Source: Pseudomonadota bacterium
GTDB taxonomy: Bacteria > Pseudomonadota > Alphaproteobacteria > Caulobacterales > Caulobacteraceae
DNA: 13,767 nt
Assembly: GCA_023416055.1 (NCBI GenBank)
Contig: JAEZIH010000153.1
Location: forward strand, 1-13,767
Direction: 5' to 3'
Below, piece by piece: positions 6,743-13,316 of this stretch. Under the pieces are notes generated by a model. That model worked only from the letters and a program-made list of their open reading frames with translations. It was not told where the DNA came from and did not search any database. Position 1 is the first letter of the stretch. Each line of letters begins with the position of its first letter. The position numbers and the translations under genes were made by a program.

Positions 6743-8101
6743 ATGACCATGGAAAACACCGGCAACTATCTGTTTCCCGAAGGTTTTCTGTGGGGAGCCG
6801 CGACCGCGGCCTATCAGATCGAAGGCTCGTCCATGGCCGACGGCGCCGGCGCCTCGATCTGGGACCGTTTCAGCCACACACCGGGCAACATGCGCGACGG
6901 CGACACCGGCGACGTGGCCTGCGACCATTATAACCGGTGGCGTGAGGACATCGAGCTGATGAAGCGCCTGAACCTCCAGGCCTACCGGTTTTCGGTGAGC
7001 TGGAGCCGGGTGATTCCCGAGGGGCGCGGCGCCATCAATCCGAAGGGTCTGGAGTTCTATGACCGGCTGGTCGACGGCCTGCTGGAAGCCGGCATCGAGC
7101 CGCTGTGCACGCTCTATCACTGGGACCTGCCGGCGGCGCTCGACGACCGCGGCGGCTGGCTGAACCCGGACATCGCCGACTGGTTCGCTGACTACGGCCA
7201 GGTCCTGTTCGAGAAGTTCAAGGGCCGGGTGAAGACCTGGGGCACGATCAACGAGCCGTGGGTCATCGTCGACGGCGGCTACCTGCACGGCGCCCTCGCC
7301 CCCGGCCACCGCTCGGCCTTCGAGGCGGTGATCGCCGGCCACAACGTGCTGCGGGCCCACGGCGCCGCCGTGAAGCGCTTCCGCGAGGTCGGCGAGGGCC
7401 AGATCGGCATCGTCCTGAACATCGAGCCGAAGTATCCCGCCTCCGACAAACCCGAGGACGAGGCCGCCCGCCGCCGCGCCGAGGCCCAGATGAACCGCTG
7501 GTTCCTCGACCCGGTCATGGGCCGCGGCTATCCGGAGGAGCTCAAGGAGGTCTATGGCGAGGCGTGGCGCGAGTTCCCGCAGGAGGACTTCGACCTCATC
7601 GCCCAGCCGACCGACTGGATGGGCCTGAACTGGTACACCCGTGCCGTGCCCGAGAACGCGCCCGACGCCTGGCCGGTTCGCGCCCGCCCGGTAAAGCAGG
7701 TCCAGCACGCCCACACCGAGACCGGCTGGGAGGTCTATCCCCCCGCCTTCACCGACACTCTCCTCTGGCTGCACGAGCAGACCAACGGCCTGCCGCTGAT
7801 GGTCACCGAGAACGGCTCGGCCTGGTACGACCCGCCCCACGCCATCGACGGCCGCATCCACGACCCGATGCGGGTCGACTATCTGAAGAACCACCTCAAG
7901 GCGATGCACGACGCCATCGGCAAGGGCGTGAACCTGCGCGGTTACATGGCCTGGTCGCTGCTGGACAATCTGGAATGGTCGCTGGGCTACTCCAAGCGCT
8001 TCGGCATCACCCACGTGAACTTCCAGACGCTGGAGCGGACCATCAAGGACTCCGGCCTGCTGTACGCCGAGGTGATCAAGACCAACGGCGGCGTGCTCTG
8101 A
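6743..8101 (+). CDS. GH1 family beta-glucosidase
   Basis: A 452-residue cytoplasmic retaining beta-glucosidase (no signal peptide), the usual length for GH1. Seen in sequence: FPEGFLWGAATAAYQIEG (11-28, with glucose-contacting Gln25), LYHWDLP (124-130, His126/Trp127), TINEP (168-172) with acid/base Glu171, VTENGS (354-359) with nucleophile Glu356, and MAWSLLDNLEWSLGY (402-416, Trp404, Glu411, Trp412). The open frame runs back to 6644, but the family N-terminus fits the ATG at 6743; a second ATG two codons later is also possible. The ribosome site is weak (AAGAG). It is divergent from lacI across the operator region, so it is probably induced with the receptor operon. Its likely job is to release glucose from imported beta-linked oligosaccharides. 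The linkage preference cannot be read from these motifs. Confidence 0.95.
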   Translation: MTMENTGNYLFPEGFLWGAATAAYQIEGSSMADGAGASIWDRFSHTPGNMRDGDTGDVACDHYNRWREDIELMKRLNLQAYRFSVSWSRVIPEGRGAINPKGLEFYDRLVDGLLEAGIEPLCTLYHWDLPAALDDRGGWLNPDIADWFADYGQVLFEKFKGRVKTWGTINEPWVIVDGGYLHGALAPGHRSAFEAVIAGHNVLRAHGAAVKRFREVGEGQIGIVLNIEPKYPASDKPEDEAARRRAEAQMNRWFLDPVMGRGYPEELKEVYGEAWREFPQEDFDLIAQPTDWMGLNWYTRAVPENAPDAWPVRARPVKQVQHAHTETGWEVYPPAFTDTLLWLHEQTNGLPLMVTENGSAWYDPPHAIDGRIHDPMRVDYLKNHLKAMHDAIGKGVNLRGYMAWSLLDNLEWSLGYSKRFGITHVNFQTLERTIKDSGLLYAEVIKTNGGVL

Positions 8102-8104
8102 GCC

Positions 8105-9634
8105 TCAACGCACCCGCGCGTAATACGCCTCGATCAGGTCCAGCCTCTCGGCGAACGGCACGGGCTTCGCGACCGGCCCCTCGTTGGTGAACTCCAGCAA
8201 CCGGTCCGGCTCGGCGCCGAACTCCGGCCACGCCTGCCGGCCTCCGCCATTCGGGTCGCCTTTCGCAGCGAAGGTGGTCCAGTAGCCGGCCATCTGATCC
8301 GCCTGGCGCTGGTCCATCTCCGCCGTCGGCCACGGCGAGGCGGTCAGGTTGTCGAACACGTACTGCCGCTCCGAAGCGTGGGTCGCCCCCTCGTGCGGCT
8401 CGGGCATGGCCGCCGAGACCACGTCGAAGCGGTACAGATACGTCGGATGGCCGTTGCGCGCGTGCAGCCGGGCCAGGCGCCGCGCCGGCTCGTTGAACAC
8501 GAGGTCGCTCAGCACGAACTGGTCGTAGCCCTCCTGCCCGCCATAGGCTGCCAGGAAGGCCGCCCTTTCCTGGTCCGTCATGGCGTCGTCGATGGCGCCG
8601 TAGGGCGTCAGGTCCGACGGCTTCATCCACCAGAATTCGGCGCTGTTCGTGCCGATGATCAGCGGCACGGGCGCCTCGCGGCCGGCGGCGAACGCGGCCT
8701 CGACCTCCTCCGTCACATAGACCCCGTCGCGCACCAGCAGATCGCCGCCGTAGAAGTTCGGGGCCGGCTGCAGGAAGGCCTCCGCCGGGATCGCGCGCAG
8801 GTCCTCGGCCGTCGTCGCGCCGTGCGCCGCCGCGAAGGCCTGTCCCCTCGCCTGCATGGACGCTCCGCCGTCGCGGCGCGCGGCGTCCAACGGGGTGCCC
8901 TCGTCACGGCCCAGGCCCGACTGCACCACCGCCCGGTGGAACAGCCCGCGCGCCTCGGGCGAGATCATCAGCCGGGTGACCAGCGCCCCGCCGGCCGACT
9001 CCCCGAAGATGGTCACCTTGTCCCGGTCGCCGCCGAAGGCCGCCGCATTGTCCCGCACCCAACGCAGGGCCGCGACCACGTCCATCAGGCCGTAGTTGGC
9101 CGCCGGCTCGTCCGCGTCCCGCTCGGCCGCCAGCGCCGGATGGTCGAAGAAGCCCAGCCTTCCCAGCCGGTAGTTGATCGTCACCACCACCACGGCACGC
9201 TTCGCCAGCCGGGTTCCGTCGTACAGCGCCGCCGTGCCCGAGCCGTTGTTCAGACCGCCCCCATGGATCCAGAACATCACCGGCAGCGGCCCGTCGCGTT
9301 CGACCGGCGCCCAGACGTTCAGCGTCAGGCAGTCCTCGCTCATCGGCAGCGGGCCGACGCCGTTGTCTCCGTTGGCCGGCGGCTGGATGCAGATGGCGCC
9401 CACGCGCGTGGCGTCGCGCTCTCCGGTCCAGGGCGCGGCCGGCTGCGGCGGCCGCCAGCGCAGCTCGCCGACCGGCGGCCGGGCGTAGGGCACGCCCTTG
9501 AAACTGACCACGCCCTCGGCGTCATGCCCCGCCAGCACGCCCTGCTGGACCGTCGCGCGCGGAGGCGCCTCGCCGCCTTGAGCCGTCGGGGACATCATCA
9601 GGATCGCCGCCGCCAGAACCGAAACCGTCAACAT
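8105..9634 (-). CDS. Secreted type-B carboxylesterase (alpha/beta hydrolase)
   Basis: A 509-residue carboxylesterase/lipase family protein (PF00135 type). It begins with a hydrophobic signal-peptide-like segment (VLAAAILMMSPTAQG, 6-20), so export to the periplasm is likely. Motifs: FKGVPYARPPVGELRW (45-60), EDCLTLNVWAP (100-110), oxyanion loop HGGG (124-127), nucleophile elbow GESAGG (211-216) with Ser213, probable acid Glu333 (NSAEF) and His419 (GATHASERQYVF). The triad is therefore complete. An in-frame TAG lies four codons before the ATG at 9634, fixing this as the earliest start, with TAGGG as a weak ribosome site. It converges on the beta-glucosidase with 3 bp between stop codons. Esters of sugars or xenobiotics are both possible substrates; nothing links it firmly to the sugar locus. 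Confidence 0.93.
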   Translation of the reverse strand: MLTVSVLAAAILMMSPTAQGGEAPPRATVQQGVLAGHDAEGVVSFKGVPYARPPVGELRWRPPQPAAPWTGERDATRVGAICIQPPANGDNGVGPLPMSEDCLTLNVWAPVERDGPLPVMFWIHGGGLNNGSGTAALYDGTRLAKRAVVVVTINYRLGRLGFFDHPALAAERDADEPAANYGLMDVVAALRWVRDNAAAFGGDRDKVTIFGESAGGALVTRLMISPEARGLFHRAVVQSGLGRDEGTPLDAARRDGGASMQARGQAFAAAHGATTAEDLRAIPAEAFLQPAPNFYGGDLLVRDGVYVTEEVEAAFAAGREAPVPLIIGTNSAEFWWMKPSDLTPYGAIDDAMTDQERAAFLAAYGGQEGYDQFVLSDLVFNEPARRLARLHARNGHPTYLYRFDVVSAAMPEPHEGATHASERQYVFDNLTASPWPTAEMDQRQADQMAGYWTTFAAKGDPNGGGRQAWPEFGAEPDRLLEFTNEGPVAKPVPFAERLDLIEAYYARVR

Positions 9635-9704
9635 GGCCGCACCCTAGCCGCGCGCTCGCCTCTCGCCCAACCGGCAAAATTCGTTATGGAACGGCTGCGA
9701 GCTG

Positions 9705-9729
9705 TGAACCGAAGCGGCAGCTTGGCGTT
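9705..9729 (+). promoter_or_regulatory. Candidate sigma-EcfG (general stress) promoter of the kinase operon
   Basis: TGAACC (9705-9710) and CGTT (9726-9729) lie 16 nt apart, counted after TGAAC. The alphaproteobacterial general-stress sigma factor (EcfG; SigT in Caulobacter) recognises GGAAC-N16/17-CGTT, so only the first base differs. It lies 27 nt before the TTG start of the HWE kinase and on the same strand. The wider 122-bp gap (9635-9756) also has to hold the esterase promoter on the other strand, which I cannot identify. Confidence 0.45.
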
Positions 9730-9756
9730 ACTGGGACGCCGGCGTCGGGGACGAGT

Positions 9757-11277
9757 TTGAAACTACTTGTAAAATCGGGGGACCCGGGGGTGGACCTGGC
9801 GAGCGCGTTCGACGCCTCGCCCAATCCCTATGTGCTGCTCACGCCGGATATACGGATCGCGGGCGTCAATCAGGCCTATCTGGAGGTCACCAACAGCACC
9901 CGCGACGAGATCGTCGGCAAGCCGCTGTTCGCGGCCTTCGACTCCGGCCCCGGCGAGGACGCCTCCGAGAACGTACGTCAGGTCCAGGCCTCGATCGAGC
10001 GGGCCCGCGACCTGCGCCAGCGCGATCACATTCCTCTGGTCCACTTCCGCATCCCGCGCCGTCTCGAGGACGGCCGCGAGGTCTTCGAGGACCGCTACTG
10101 GAGCGCCACCCACACGCCGATGTTCAACGACGACGGCGAGGTGACCTACATTCTCCAGCACACCACCGACATCACCGAGCTGCAGCGCCTGCGCGACCAG
10201 ACCGCCCCGGCGACGGGCGGCGCCAGCGCGCTGGACATCATCCTCGGCGGGGCGGTGCTGGGCCGCGCCGAGCAGGTGCAGCAGGACAACCGGCGGCTGG
10301 AGGACGAACGCAATCGCCTGCTGGACATGTTCATGCAGGCGCCGGGCTTCGTGGCCGTGCTCTCGGGACCGAACCACGTCTTCGAGATGCACAATCCGGC
10401 CTACGCCCAGCTGATCGGCCACCGGGACATCACCGGCAAGCCGGTGCGCGAGGCCCTGCCCGAGGTGGTAGGCCAAGCCTATTACGACTTCCTGGACAGC
10501 GTCTACGCCACCGGCGAGCCGCACGAGGGCCGGGCCAGCCTTGTCCAGCTACAGCGCGCGCCCGGCGCCCCGCTTGAAGCCGTCTATCTGAACTTCATCT
10601 ACCAGCCGATCCGTTCGCAGGCCGGCGAGGTCATCGGGGTCTTCGTCCAAGGCCACGACGTCACCGACGCGGTGCTCTCGGCCGAGCGCCAGAAGCTGAT
10701 GATCGACGAGCTGAACCACCGGGTGAAGAACACCCTCGCCACGGTGCAGTCGATCGCCATGCAGACAGCCCGCTTCCATCCCGATCCGGCGACCTTCGCC
10801 GAGGGGTTCCAGGCGCGGCTGCTGGCCCTGTCGCACACCCACGACCTGCTCACCCGGTCGCACTGGGAGGGGGCCGAACTGGGCGAGATCCTGCGACACG
10901 AGACCGAGGCGCACGGCAGCAGCCGGGTGTCGGCCATGGGGCCGCGCGTCGCCCTGCCGCCGGCGTCCGCCCTGTCGATCGGCATGATCTTCCACGAGCT
11001 GGCCACCAACGCCGCCAAGTACGGCGCCCTCGCCTCGCCGGAGGGCCGGATCATGGTGGACTGGGCCATCGCCGACCAGACCAACCGCCGGCTCCAGCTG
11101 GTCTGGCGCGAGACCGGCGGTCAGCCGCCGGCGCCGCCGTCCCGGCGGGGCTTCGGCAGTCGTCTGATCGAGCGCAATGTCCGCCACGATCTGGCCGGAG
11201 AGGTTGAACTGGACTACGCAGGCGACGGCCTAGTCGCCACATTCTCCATTCCGCTGGACAGGGAGCAGGTTACATGA
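9757..11277 (+). CDS. Double-PAS HWE-family sensor histidine kinase
   Basis: A 506-residue kinase with no membrane segments, so probably a soluble sensor. PAS 1 spans about 15-140 (SPNPYVLLTPDIRIAGVNQAYL to QHTTDITELQRL), followed by a helical, possibly coiled-coil linker (about 168-190) and PAS 2 at about 190-305 (FMQAPGFVAVLSG to GHDVTDAVLSAE). The HWE core follows: phospho-acceptor His321 in ELNHRVKNTLATVQSI, N-box HELATNAAKYGAL (413-425), the WxE signature W450-R-E452, and the glycine-rich RRGFGSRLIERN (463-474). Neither PAS carries the LOV cysteine motif. The start is TTG at 9757 with GGGGA 5 nt upstream; GTG at 9790 (495 aa) is an alternative that still leaves PAS 1 intact. The stop overlaps the receiver gene as ATGA. 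HWE kinases commonly feed the PhyR-NepR-EcfG stress pathway; that role is inferred here. Confidence 0.92.
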   Translation: MKLLVKSGDPGVDLASAFDASPNPYVLLTPDIRIAGVNQAYLEVTNSTRDEIVGKPLFAAFDSGPGEDASENVRQVQASIERARDLRQRDHIPLVHFRIPRRLEDGREVFEDRYWSATHTPMFNDDGEVTYILQHTTDITELQRLRDQTAPATGGASALDIILGGAVLGRAEQVQQDNRRLEDERNRLLDMFMQAPGFVAVLSGPNHVFEMHNPAYAQLIGHRDITGKPVREALPEVVGQAYYDFLDSVYATGEPHEGRASLVQLQRAPGAPLEAVYLNFIYQPIRSQAGEVIGVFVQGHDVTDAVLSAERQKLMIDELNHRVKNTLATVQSIAMQTARFHPDPATFAEGFQARLLALSHTHDLLTRSHWEGAELGEILRHETEAHGSSRVSAMGPRVALPPASALSIGMIFHELATNAAKYGALASPEGRIMVDWAIADQTNRRLQLVWRETGGQPPAPPSRRGFGSRLIERNVRHDLAGEVELDYAGDGLVATFSIPLDREQVT

Positions 11278-11648
11278 GCCAGGCATTCGCAGGCCGCCGC
11301 GTGCTGGTGGTCGAGGACGAATCGCTCGTCGCCATGCTGCTGGAGACGATCCTGGAGGACATGGGCTGCGAACCGGTCGGACCGGCGGCGACGGTCGAGG
11401 AGGGTCTGACTCTGGCCGCCGGCGAGCGCATCGACGCCGCCCTGCTGGACGTCAATGTGGCTGGCCGTCAGGTGTTCCCGATCGCCGAGGCCTTGCGCGA
11501 ACGCGGCGTACCCTTCGTCTTTTCCACCGGCTACGGCGAAGGCGGCCTGCCGGACGAGTGGCGCGGCCAGCCGACCCTGCAGAAGCCCTTCACCGAAGCC
11601 GCCGTCCGCGACGCCCTGATCGGCGCCATGGGGATGGCGGACGTCTAG
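11274..11648 (+). CDS. Single-domain response regulator, FAT GUY type
   Basis: A 124-residue protein made of one receiver (REC) domain with no output domain. Acidic pocket Glu14-Asp15 (VVEDES), phospho-acceptor Asp59 (ALLDVNV), FSTGYGE at 83-89 in the place of the FATGY motif that defines the 'FAT GUY' response regulators, and Lys104 (LQKPF) are all present, so it should be phosphorylatable. Its ATG overlaps the kinase stop (ATGA) and GGGAG lies 8 nt upstream, so it is coupled to the kinase and is its obvious partner. By comparison with Caulobacter LovK-LovR and Sphingomonas SdrG, it may act as a phosphate donor or sink in the general stress response. That comparison rests on architecture, not on a demonstrated orthology. 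Confidence 0.93.
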   Translation: MSQAFAGRRVLVVEDESLVAMLLETILEDMGCEPVGPAATVEEGLTLAAGERIDAALLDVNVAGRQVFPIAEALRERGVPFVFSTGYGEGGLPDEWRGQPTLQKPFTEAAVRDALIGAMGMADV

Positions 11649-11653
11649 AAGGA

Positions 11654-11741
11654 GGCAGTAGGCAGTAGGCAGTAGGCATTAGTCGTCAGCAACGGACCCG
11701 GCGCCCCTTCCTCTACTGCCTACTGCCAACTGCCTCTTGCC
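11654..11741. repeat. Inverted array of 7-bp repeats (4 x GGCAGTA facing 4 x TACTGCC), convergent intergenic hairpin
   Basis: Left arm: three perfect GGCAGTA units (11654-11674) and a fourth, GGCATTA (11675-11681). Right arm, after a 32-nt spacer: TACTGCC, TACTGCC, AACTGCC, TCTTGCC (11714-11741). The arms are reverse complements of each other with four mismatches in 28 positions, so a 28-bp hairpin can form. It starts 5 nt after the response-regulator stop and overlaps the 3' end of the convergent oxidoreductase gene. It could work as a two-way transcription end or RNA-stability hairpin, but no T-tract accompanies it. Confidence 0.85.
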
Positions 11742-13316
11742 TAGGTCTCTCGCCACCGCCCGCGCAGCATTGTGTCCGGGCGCGCCGGTCACCCCGCCGC
11801 CCGGGTGTGCGCCCGAGCCGCACAGGTAAAGCCCCGGCACCGGCATCCGGTGATCGGCGTGGCCCAGCACCGGACGGGCGCTGAACAGCTGGTCCAGCGT
11901 CAGCCGGCCGTGGAAGATGTCGCCGCCGACAAGGCCGAAGCGCCGCTCCAGATCGCGCGGGCCCAGCGCCAGCCGTCCCAGCACCGAGGCCTTGAAGCCC
12001 GGCGCGTGCCGGTCGACTGTCTCGATCATCAGGTCCGCCACCGTGTCGCGGTGCTCGTCGGCAAGCGTCGGATCGACGTGCTGGCAGAACAGGCTGGCCA
12101 CGTGCCGCCCCGGCGGCGCGAGGCTGTCGTCGAGGGTCGAGGGGATCAGCATCTCGACGATCGGCTCCTCCGACCAGCCCTTCAGCCGCGCGCTGGCATG
12201 CGCCCGGTCCATGTAGGCCAGGGACGGCGCGATGATGATCCCGGCCGTCAGATGGTCCCCCGCCCCCGGCAGGGCGGTGAAGCTGGGCAGCTCCGACAGG
12301 GCCACGTTCATCCGGAAGGTCCCGGAACCCGACTGATAGTTGCCGATCCGGGCACGGAAGTCGGCCGGTACCACTGCATCGTCGACCAGCCGCTCGAACA
12401 GCAGCCGCGGGTGCAGGTTCGACACCACCGCCCGGGCCCGCACCGTCTCGCCGGCCTCGGTGACCGCGCCGACAGCCCGGCTCTTCTCGGTCAGCACCTC
12501 GGCGGCCGGGGTGTCGAGTCGGATGTCCACGCCATGTTCGGCGCAGGCGGCCGCCATGGCCTGGGTGATCGCCCCCATGCCGCCTATGGCGTGGCCCCAG
12601 ACGCCCTTCTTCCCGTTCACCTCGCCGAACACGTGGTGCAGCAGGACGTAGGCCGAGCCCGGCGTGTACGGGCTGGCATAGTTGCCGACCACGCTGTCGA
12701 AGCCGAACAGGGCCTTGATCGGGTCGCTCTCGAACCACCCGTCCAGCCAGTCGCCGGCCGATTTGGCGAACAGGTCCAGCAGGTCGCGGCGTCCCTCGAC
12801 GTCCAGCCCGGCCGCCCGCCGGCCCAGCGAGCCGGCCTTCAGCAGTTCGGGCAGCATCGCCGTCCAGCCGCCCTCGACCACGTTCGGCGGCGCCTTCAGG
12901 ATCCACTCGCGCAGTATTCCCGCCACCACCTCCAGCCGCCGCTCGTACTCCGGCAGCCGCTCCGCGTCCCGCATCGAGAACTTGCCGACTTCCGCCTGCG
13001 TCCGCCCCTCTCCGGCGAGCAGGTACCGACCGTCGTCCCGCGGCAGGAAGTTGGAGACCTTGCGCTCCACCACCCGCAGCCCGTGCCGGGCCAGCTCCAT
13101 GTCCGCGATGACCTTCTGGTTCAGCAGGCTGACCGTGTAGCTGGCCGTGGAGTTGCGGAAGCCTGGATGGAACTCCTCCGTCACCGCCGCCCCGCCCACC
13201 ACATGCCGCCGCTCGAGCACCGTCACCTTCAGCCCGGCCCTGGCGAGGTAGAAGGCGCAGACGAGGCCGTTGTGGCCGGCTCCGAGGATGACGACGTCGG
13301 TGCTGCTGGTGGTCAT
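11679..13316 (-). CDS. FAD-dependent oxidoreductase, phytoene-desaturase-like (PYROXD2-type)
   Basis: A 545-residue protein from the ATG at 13316, with GGAGGG about 8 nt upstream. An N-terminal Rossmann dinucleotide motif is evident: VVILGAGHNGLVCAFYLA (8-25, G12-x-G14-x-x-G17), followed by VTVLERRHVVGGAA (31-44). A C-terminal FAD-binding segment PGLYLCGSGAHPGGGVTG (494-511) ends in GAPGHNAARAVARDL. The middle contains SPYTPGSAYVLLHHVFGE and GGMGAITQAMA, typical of the PYROXD2-like branch. No carotenoid genes surround it, so a carotenoid role is not supported; the substrate is unknown. The normal family end is near residue 525. Residues 526-535 (GKRQLAVGSR) come from the right arm of the 7-bp repeat array, and the stop TAA lies in the left arm. 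Upstream, the frame is open without a stop into the DUF817 gene, so a fused product is possible. Confidence 0.88.
   Translation of the reverse strand: MTTSSTDVVILGAGHNGLVCAFYLARAGLKVTVLERRHVVGGAAVTEEFHPGFRNSTASYTVSLLNQKVIADMELARHGLRVVERKVSNFLPRDDGRYLLAGEGRTQAEVGKFSMRDAERLPEYERRLEVVAGILREWILKAPPNVVEGGWTAMLPELLKAGSLGRRAAGLDVEGRRDLLDLFAKSAGDWLDGWFESDPIKALFGFDSVVGNYASPYTPGSAYVLLHHVFGEVNGKKGVWGHAIGGMGAITQAMAAACAEHGVDIRLDTPAAEVLTEKSRAVGAVTEAGETVRARAVVSNLHPRLLFERLVDDAVVPADFRARIGNYQSGSGTFRMNVALSELPSFTALPGAGDHLTAGIIIAPSLAYMDRAHASARLKGWSEEPIVEMLIPSTLDDSLAPPGRHVASLFCQHVDPTLADEHRDTVADLMIETVDRHAPGFKASVLGRLALGPRDLERRFGLVGGDIFHGRLTLDQLFSARPVLGHADHRMPVPGLYLCGSGAHPGGGVTGAPGHNAARAVARDLGKRQLAVGSRGRGAGSVADD

Noticed and set aside
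4495..6746. Plus-strand open frames (4495-5895, 5210-6289, 5481-6746) across the receptor and lacI genes.
   Set aside because: They are antisense to well-supported genes, are Arg/Pro-rich in part, and show no recognisable domain or ribosome site.
6653..6933. GGGAGG followed by GTG at 6661 as the start of a small plus-strand gene.
   Set aside because: The spacing to the codon is only about 2-3 nt, the product is Arg-rich and runs over the beta-glucosidase start in another frame, with no family resemblance.
9688..9729. GGAAC at 9688-9692 as the -35 of a general-stress promoter.
   Set aside because: It is a perfect GGAAC, but the nearest downstream CGTT is 33 nt away, about twice the needed spacing; TGAAC at 9705-9709 has the right spacing instead.
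9757..10180. The first PAS domain of the kinase as a blue-light LOV domain, as in LovK.
   Set aside because: The GxNCRFLQ flavin-cysteine motif is absent; the equivalent stretch reads ENVRQVQASIERARD.
11679..13316. Oxidoreductase as a carotenoid phytoene desaturase (CrtI).
   Set aside because: The fold is shared, but no crt genes are nearby and the mid-region motifs fit the PYROXD2-like branch better.
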